Positions 4,553 to 8,571 of a DNA stretch of 8,571 bases are shown here, one piece after another (position 1 is the stretch's first letter; every line of letters starts with the position of its first letter). Source of the stretch: Microcaldota archaeon (GTDB taxonomy: Archaea; Aenigmatarchaeota; Aenigmatarchaeia; QMZP01; QMZT01). Both the position numbers and the translations under genes were made by a program. The stretch covers positions 1-8,571 of the forward strand of contig JAADIF010000071.1 in assembly GCA_013151465.1 (NCBI GenBank), read 5' to 3'. A model generated the notes under the pieces. That model had not been told where the DNA came from. It was given only the letters and a program-made list of their open reading frames with translations, and ran no database searches.

Positions 4553-4981
4553 ATGGCTAGCAAGAAAGCTCAGAAAAGGCGTGGAAAAAGGACTCATGGT
4601 TACGGTTCTCATAAGAAGCACCGCGGAGGCGGTTCCCGCGGTGGACGCGGTCTGACTGGGGCAAAGGCGCATAAGTTTGTCAAATTTCTTAAAGAAAAGC
4701 CGGGACATATAGGCAAATATGGCTTCACTTCAAAATCATCCCATGAGATAAAAACAATAAACCTGAGTGAGATTGAACGCCTGGCAGTGAAGATGAAAAA
4801 GAAAGAGATAAATGTGGTTGATCTTGGTTATGATAAAGTGCTTGGGAAGGGGGGAATGAAAGTTGCAATTACCATCCACTCGCCTGCTTTCTCGGAGATT
4901 GCAAAGAGAAAAATAGAAAGCGCTGGGGGAAAGGCTATAGTTCCGACATCCGGAGATGCCGATGATGCCAGTGCAAAATGA
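4553..4981 (+). CDS. rpl15: 50S ribosomal protein uL15 (archaeal L15)
   Basis: The product has 142 residues and is a component of the large-subunit core. The very basic glycine-rich N-terminus shows the family signature: RGKRTHGYGSHKKHRGGGSRGGRG (residues 10 to 33, key elements THGYG and GGRG). The archaeal GHIGKYGF follows (51-58). The C-terminal half is an alpha/beta domain including LGKGGMKVAITIHSPAFSEIAKRKIESAGGKA, ending in an acidic/serine tail. The ATG at 4553 is 4 bp past the rpl30 stop, and the only binding-site candidate, AAGGATGATG, lies inside the end of rpl30, so translation is probably coupled. Confidence 0.96.
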   Translation: MASKKAQKRRGKRTHGYGSHKKHRGGGSRGGRGLTGAKAHKFVKFLKEKPGHIGKYGFTSKSSHEIKTINLSEIERLAVKMKKKEINVVDLGYDKVLGKGGMKVAITIHSPAFSEIAKRKIESAGGKAIVPTSGDADDASAK

Positions 4982-5021
4982 ACTGATACGTCGTCAAAAT
5001 AAGTTTAGCGAAGCGTGATTC

Positions 5022-6563
5022 ATGATGCCTCTAGAAGAGATGTATATAGAGTTTCTCAAAAGGATACCAGGCATCACTGAACCTATAAAGAAGCTAACAT
5101 TTAAAGACAAGCTTAAATGGACGAGTTTGATACTGGTCATCTACTTCTTCATGTCGCAGATAATAGTTTATGGAGTAGACAAAGACGCTGTCATGAATTT
5201 TCAATTTCTTGAGATACTGCTTGGTTCAAGTTTTGGTTCTTTTATAACACTTGGTATAGGCCCTATCGTAACGGCTTCCATAATCCTTCAGCTGCTCGTA
5301 GGATCCAAGCTCATACCATGGGATTTGGGAACAGAAAACGGACGGGTACTCTTCCAAGGAACTCAGAAATTCCTTGCAGTGTTTCTTTCAATAGTCGAAG
5401 CTGCAATCTATGTTCTTATGGGTGCAATACCTGCTCATGCATCATCGCTCGTTCCTGTGGTAATAGGTCAGATAGCTCTTGGTGGTATCCTTATCATCTT
5501 TATGGATGAGGTAGTTTCCAAATGGGGTTTTGGATCAGGTGTTAGCTTGTTCATAGCCGCAGGCGTTGCGAAAGGTATATTGGTAAGGGCATTCAATCCT
5601 CTTACGCAGAGCGGCGCATTGCCAAGTGTGGCCGAGCCTCCTGCTGGAATACTCTTCAATGCGATATTTCAGCTTGGAAGTGATCCGGTTGCCGCATTTG
5701 TAACAGCGTCTCCCTTGATAGCGACCTTGATAGTTTTCGTTATAGTGGTCTATACAAATGCCATAAGAATAGAGATACCCCTCGCTTTTGGATCGGTAAG
5801 GGGCTTTGGAAGGAGATGGCCATTGAAATTCTTCTATACATCAAACATGCCGGTTATCCTTATAGGGGCGCTGATAGCAAACATACAGCTTTTTGCCAGG
5901 ATGCTGTCCCAAGGAGGGTCGAGCTGGCTTGGCACATTTGATGGTAGTGGAAATGTTACAGGAGGGCTTATATATTTCCTTTTCCCACCAAGGGACCCGG
6001 CAGTGGCCGGTTATATGGTCATGATAGGTCTTTTTGCCCTTCTGGGTGCAGTGGCTGCATATTTCATGAAAAAGAAGGGTCAGGGGTGGAAACTGGCAAC
6101 AGGGTTCGGCGTCCTTGGGGCTGTCGTATGGTTCGCGATAGTATCTTCGCTTGGATTCTCCTCGCTTGCCTACGTTGCACCAGTAGATTTGGCGCGTCTT
6201 TTGACATATTCACTCATAATGGTCGGAGGTTCTACAATCTTTTCAATATTCTGGGTTCAGACGTCGGGCATGGATTCTGAATCTGTTGCAAAGCAGATAC
6301 AATCGACAGGGTTGCAGATACCTGGTTATCGTAGGGATATACGCGTTATACAAAGGGTTTTGAATAAGTACATCTCTCCGCTTGCCGTCATAGGCGGTGC
6401 TGCGGTTGGAATGCTTGCCGCATATGCCGATTTTACCCTTGCGCTTGGAACCGGTACGGGAATACTTCTTGCTACAATGATAGTATACCAATTATATGAG
6501 GAAATAGCAATGCAGCACATGGAGGATATGAATCCTGCATTGAGAAAGTTCCTTGGAAAATGA
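5022..6563 (+). CDS. secY: Sec translocon channel subunit SecY (Sec61 alpha) with an apparent extra TM hairpin
   Basis: The 513-residue channel protein moves unfolded proteins across, or into, the cytoplasmic membrane with SecE and Sec61-beta. Landmarks are: TM1 about 33-51; the plug region about 55-70 followed by LGIGPIVTASIILQLLVGSK (77-96, TM2); LFQGTQKFLAV (110-120, start of TM3); KWGFGSGVSLFIAAGVAKGI (167-186); TM6 about 233-255; the cytosolic loop GSVRGFGRRWPLKFF; TM7 about 275-295; TM8 about 391-413; the C5 loop with QIPGYRRDI (432-440), including the ribosome-contact arginines; and TM9 and TM10 to about 490. Between LIYFLFPPRDP and TM8 there are two additional hydrophobic stretches (about 328-349 and 358-379) around a basic turn KKKGQGWK. 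Most archaeal SecY proteins I know are about 430-490 residues and lack them. ATG 5022 or the adjacent ATG 5025 could be the start; the weak GTGATT at 5015-5020 suits the second slightly better. Confidence 0.96.
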   Translation: MMPLEEMYIEFLKRIPGITEPIKKLTFKDKLKWTSLILVIYFFMSQIIVYGVDKDAVMNFQFLEILLGSSFGSFITLGIGPIVTASIILQLLVGSKLIPWDLGTENGRVLFQGTQKFLAVFLSIVEAAIYVLMGAIPAHASSLVPVVIGQIALGGILIIFMDEVVSKWGFGSGVSLFIAAGVAKGILVRAFNPLTQSGALPSVAEPPAGILFNAIFQLGSDPVAAFVTASPLIATLIVFVIVVYTNAIRIEIPLAFGSVRGFGRRWPLKFFYTSNMPVILIGALIANIQLFARMLSQGGSSWLGTFDGSGNVTGGLIYFLFPPRDPAVAGYMVMIGLFALLGAVAAYFMKKKGQGWKLATGFGVLGAVVWFAIVSSLGFSSLAYVAPVDLARLLTYSLIMVGGSTIFSIFWVQTSGMDSESVAKQIQSTGLQIPGYRRDIRVIQRVLNKYISPLAVIGGAAVGMLAAYADFTLALGTGTGILLATMIVYQLYEEIAMQHMEDMNPALRKFLGK

Positions 6564-6572
6564 TATAGAATT

Positions 6573-6588
6573 GCAAAAATGGTTTTGC
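6573..6588 (+). terminator. Stem-loop after secY
   Basis: GCAAAA and TTTTGC form a perfect 6-bp stem with a 4-nt loop, 9 nt after the secY stop. T-tracts follow further on (6631-6635, and 6651-6662 inside the antisense of aIF1A). The stem is A-T rich and weak, so it may mark the mRNA 3' end rather than terminate by itself. Confidence 0.4.
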
Positions 6589-6602
6589 CAAAAGATTCTT
6601 CT

Positions 6603-6614
6603 AAAAATAAAAAA
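6603..6614 (-). terminator. Oligo-T terminator of aIF1A
   Basis: On the minus strand TTTTTTATTTTT begins 19 nt after the aIF1A stop. It is a typical archaeal U-run terminator in the convergent spacer with secY. Confidence 0.55.
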
Positions 6615-6633
6615 TTCGGGAATATCAATATTT

Positions 6634-6957
6634 TTATCCTTTGAATATACCTTTCTTTCTTAACACTTCTACCTGTGCCAGACGGTATTTCCATTTTACA
6701 TCTCCACGTTCATCGCCTTGAACATCCCATGGCTCAATTATGACGACGTCTCCTGGTCTTATCCATGCGTTTCTTTTGAATTTTCCAGAAACCCTGCATA
6801 TGCGCGTGTTGCCGTCCTGGCAGTTAATCCTGAATCTGCTCCCGCCGAGCATTTCTTCCACTATTCCTATAATTTCTTTATCTCTTGGCATCCTTACTCT
6901 TTCTATTTGCTGTCCCTGTCTTTGATGCCTTCTTTTGTTGCCTTTTTTATACTGCAT
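6634..6957 (-). CDS. eif1A: Translation initiation factor aIF1A
   Basis: The 107-residue product is an OB-fold factor that occupies the A site of the small subunit and assists mRNA scanning and initiator tRNA placement. The short basic N-terminus (MQYKKGNKRRHQRQGQQIER) leads into RVRMPRDKEIIGIVEEMLGG (20-39). The OB fold continues through FRINCQDGNTRICRVSGKFKR (42-62, strands carrying RNA-contact residues) and AWIRPGDVVIIEPWDVQ (64-80), and then DVKWKYRLAQVEVLRKKG. These match archaeal IF1A closely, and the length is normal. AGAGGGG lies about 5 nt before the ATG. It is convergent with secY, 70 bp away. Its own TATA element overlaps the stop codon of the upstream gene. Confidence 0.95.
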   Translation of the reverse strand: MQYKKGNKRRHQRQGQQIERVRMPRDKEIIGIVEEMLGGSRFRINCQDGNTRICRVSGKFKRNAWIRPGDVVIIEPWDVQGDERGDVKWKYRLAQVEVLRKKGIFKG

Positions 6958-6988
6958 TAAAACCCCTCTCTTATAACCTTATATTGAG

Positions 6989-7005
6989 TTTAAAATATTA
7001 TAAAT
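6989..7005 (-). promoter_or_regulatory. TATA-rich promoter of aIF1A, overlapping the preceding gene's stop
   Basis: The minus strand reads ATTTATAATATTTTAAA here. A start about 26 nt downstream (around 6972) would give a leader of about 15 nt containing the AGAGGGG binding site. The element overlaps the TAA at 7000-6998, so aIF1A can be expressed apart from the upstream gene even though only 40 bp separate them. Confidence 0.5.
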
Positions 7006-8053
7006 GACTAAGAATAAGGTCTATTCTGATAATCTGGAACATATCATTATTGTAGACTTTGAATATGGAGCTGGTTATCGGGTTTTTCATTGCTGACTGT
7101 TTCAGGTACATCTCATCGCCTGCAGCCCATGCAACCGCCGATTTTAATAAGTTCTTACTCTTTTCATTGTCCGGAATACCTACAGGTAGCCATAACGTCC
7201 TTCCATTATGCTCGCTTATTTCTGTGTTGAGGATGGCGGCAGGCATCTTGGTGTTCGATTGCTCGAGAAGGACTTTCATCCGGTTGTCGCTTTTTTGCAT
7301 TATATGGCTTGCTCCTCCGATGAAATTCTCGAACGATGCCCCGGAAGAGAATTCTTTGTTGCCTGCCGTGTTTGGAAATGACAGAAAGTATTTCCTTATT
7401 GTATATGTTTCTGTTCCAGGTCTTTGGGAATATGTAGAAAATCTTATATCATCAGACGATGACGATTCTGATGCCGAATCCCATACGACTCCAAAGATAT
7501 CCTTCTGCACGGAATCTATATCGCTTCTTTCCAACGGGAATAATTCTATTATTCCTTTATCCAGAGATAGGTACCTCATTACAGTGGTTTTCATAGATGA
7601 AAGATCTGTATAATGGCATATTATCACCAAATCATAAGCGGGGTTAAATAACCCATTTATACTGTCTATCCTGTGTGTTATGAATCTTATACGTTCACTG
7701 TTTATCAGTAATGGGTTCGGCTTGAGAGCCTCTTCTATACCGACCATGTCATTCGCATCGCACAGGCAACCGATATTTATATTCTCCTTTATGACATTAG
7801 TAAGTTTGATGCTGTACGCGATATTCGAATTCTCGATAAACTTATTTATTGCGGAGGTGACTGCATTGTCGTCAAACCAATTGATGTTTTTTTTGCTCAA
7901 CGTGAGAAGTATATCATCTCCCAGAAGCGCAAGTTTCGTTCTTTCCCAATCCGCCTGTGGAATGGACAGGTATGAGAACTGCGTAAGAGAAAATATGGTC
8001 ATGACTATTACAACTATCATCTCCATGACATGAACAAATCCTTTTCTCTTCAA
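6998..8053 (-). CDS. Membrane-anchored secreted protein with pilin-like N-terminus; TTG start
   Basis: The product has 351 residues; no firm family. The start is TTG at 8053. AGGTGG lies 4 nt upstream, and only this start keeps the basic KRKG before the hydrophobic stretch FVHVMEMIVVIVMTIFSLTQFSYLS (6-30); the first ATG would begin at Met10. KRKG-F with Glu11 at +6 resembles archaeal class III (type IV prepilin) signals, in which a peptidase cuts after Gly, though Glu is usually at +5. The rest is probably extracytoplasmic. It includes a short CLC (Cys97, Cys99), a Rossmann-like stretch YDLVIICHYTDL (140-151) with DIFGVVWD (185-192), a low-complexity SASESSSSDD linker (193-202), and a second half with AAILNTEISEHNGRTLWLP and LLKSAVAWAAG. 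The last two recall class I glutamine-amidotransferase-like domains of surface proteins. That domain call is tentative and no catalytic Cys-His pair is identified. Confidence 0.72.
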   Translation of the reverse strand: MKRKGFVHVMEMIVVIVMTIFSLTQFSYLSIPQADWERTKLALLGDDILLTLSKKNINWFDDNAVTSAINKFIENSNIAYSIKLTNVIKENINIGCLCDANDMVGIEEALKPNPLLINSERIRFITHRIDSINGLFNPAYDLVIICHYTDLSSMKTTVMRYLSLDKGIIELFPLERSDIDSVQKDIFGVVWDSASESSSSDDIRFSTYSQRPGTETYTIRKYFLSFPNTAGNKEFSSGASFENFIGGASHIMQKSDNRMKVLLEQSNTKMPAAILNTEISEHNGRTLWLPVGIPDNEKSKNLLKSAVAWAAGDEMYLKQSAMKNPITSSIFKVYNNDMFQIIRIDLILSHL

Positions 8054-8057
8054 ATTG

Positions 8058-8063
8058 CCACCT
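8058..8063 (-). promoter_or_regulatory. Ribosome-binding site supporting the TTG start
   Basis: Minus-strand AGGTGG ends 4 nt before TTG 8053. No ATG or GTG in frame lies within a suitable distance downstream of it, so it is the main argument for the non-ATG start. Confidence 0.6.
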
Positions 8064-8106
8064 ATTTATTATTTTGATGCCTCTTATTTTAGGTTTTCTG
8101 GATTAT

Positions 8107-8114
8107 TTAATTAA
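8107..8114. promoter_or_regulatory. Palindromic AT element between divergent genes
   Basis: TTAATTAA is its own reverse complement within TTATTTAATTAA. Its centre is 26.5 nt before ATG 8137 of the transporter, the distance for a leaderless transcript. On the other strand it predicts a start near 8081-8084, giving a leader of about 30 nt ahead of TTG 8053. It is a weaker TATA match than the one at 908-915. Confidence 0.42.
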
Positions 8115-8136
8115 GAGGTTGAACCAAATATTATTT

Positions 8137-8571
8137 ATGAGATTCTCTTCAGTGCTCTCGCATGCCGGTATAGCAATGAAACTCATGGGATATGTTGCAA
8201 TCATTCCGATTTTTGTTTCCCTGCTTTTGGGTGATGGTGCATATGTTTCTTTCATGACAGCAGCAATCATTTTCTTTGTGCTTGGAACAGTTCTCGACAA
8301 AAGATACGAAAAGACAAAAATTCGGATGGAATCTGCAATGTTAATATCGGCTTTCACGATAATAATGGTTTCATTGATCGGGTCAATACCTTATATGTTC
8401 TATATGGCGCCGGTTGATGCCATATTCGAATCAGTCTCAGGTTTTACCACCACTGGTCTTAGTGTAGTCGAACCTGAAATTCTTCCTCTTTCCATACTCT
8501 TATGGAGATCAATGACACAATGGATGGGCGGATTGGGTATACTTGTTATGGTTCTTCTGCTTCTTGGTTCT
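8137..8571 (+). CDS. trkH: TrkH-type potassium transporter, N-terminal part (runs off the window)
   Basis: 145 codons from ATG 8137 to the window end. TrkH/KtrB proteins are ion-conducting subunits of K+ uptake systems, built from four M1-P-M2 repeats each supplying one filter segment. The first repeat is visible. Helices lie at about 17-32, 36-54 and 67-90. The pore segment APVDAIFESVSGFTTTGLSV (91-110) has the first filter SGFTTTG, followed by LLWRSMTQWMGGLGILVM (121-138), the standard TrkH sequence after the first pore. The N-terminus is unremarkable. ATG 8137 lacks a Shine-Dalgarno at normal distance and sits about 26 nt from TTAATTAA, consistent with a leaderless mRNA; an in-frame TTG at 8119 is less likely. 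A TrkA-type regulatory partner, if any, is beyond the window. Confidence 0.9.
   Translation, partial: MRFSSVLSHAGIAMKLMGYVAIIPIFVSLLLGDGAYVSFMTAAIIFFVLGTVLDKRYEKTKIRMESAMLISAFTIIMVSLIGSIPYMFYMAPVDAIFESVSGFTTTGLSVVEPEILPLSILLWRSMTQWMGGLGILVMVLLLLGS

Noticed and set aside
7059..7613. 184-codon plus-strand frame
   Set aside because: It is antisense to the pilin-signal-like protein. The minus frame has a ribosome-binding site, a signal-like N-terminus and balanced composition; the plus frame does not.
8103..8357. 84-codon minus-strand frame
   Set aside because: It overlaps the TrkH gene, whose plus-strand frame carries the SGFTTTG filter and the WRSMTQW motif.
1..8571. CRISPR arrays, insertion sequences, prophage or defence genes
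   Set aside because: I found no regularly spaced repeats, transposase motifs, terminal inverted repeats or defence-type domains; the content is housekeeping.

Overview
The window is archaeal and gene-dense. The evidence is a ribosomal-protein and SecY block in the archaeal S5-L30-L15-SecY order, an archaeal-type S15 and aIF1A, an archaeal triosephosphate isomerase, an ADP-dependent-type sugar kinase, TATA-box promoters placed at leaderless or short-leader distance, GGAGG-type ribosome-binding sites, and tRNAs with introns and no encoded CCA. Noncanonical tRNA introns and a secreted protein with a pilin-like KGF N-terminus suggest a DPANN-type lineage such as the Micrarchaeota. That placement is inference and is weaker than the archaeal call.

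Layout. Positions 1-888 (minus) carry a small three-helix membrane protein followed 2 bp later by the N-terminal 175 residues of a ribokinase-fold, ADP-dependent-type sugar kinase. Divergent from these, 954-2141 (plus) holds triosephosphate isomerase and a HIT-family nucleotide hydrolase/transferase 12 bp apart. A perfectly palindromic TATA element lies between the two units. Positions 2169-2306 (minus) are a tRNA-Ala(GGC) interrupted in its D-loop, followed by rps15 (minus, 2420-2872). An initiator tRNA-Met with two introns (3065-3187, plus) comes next, then the plus-strand block rps5-rpl30-rpl15-secY (3337-6563). Convergent to secY is aIF1A (6634-6957, minus). Upstream of it on the same strand is a membrane-anchored, pilin-signal-like protein starting with TTG (6998-8053). 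The window ends in the N-terminal third or so of a TrkH-type potassium transporter (8137 onward, plus), divergent from that protein across an 83-bp spacer.

How the genes relate. Most of the window is information processing: initiator tRNA, a translation initiation factor, four ribosomal proteins, tRNA-Ala and the Sec channel. The left edge links two lower-glycolysis/gluconeogenesis-type functions (sugar kinase and TPI), in separate divergent transcripts. The most unusual content is RNA. Both tRNAs contain introns outside the usual anticodon-loop site (D-loop in tRNA-Ala; T-loop at 59/60, 14 nt, in tRNA-iMet in addition to a 37/38 intron). SecY also carries what looks like an extra transmembrane hairpin. 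I saw no mobile element, CRISPR array, rRNA or defence system.
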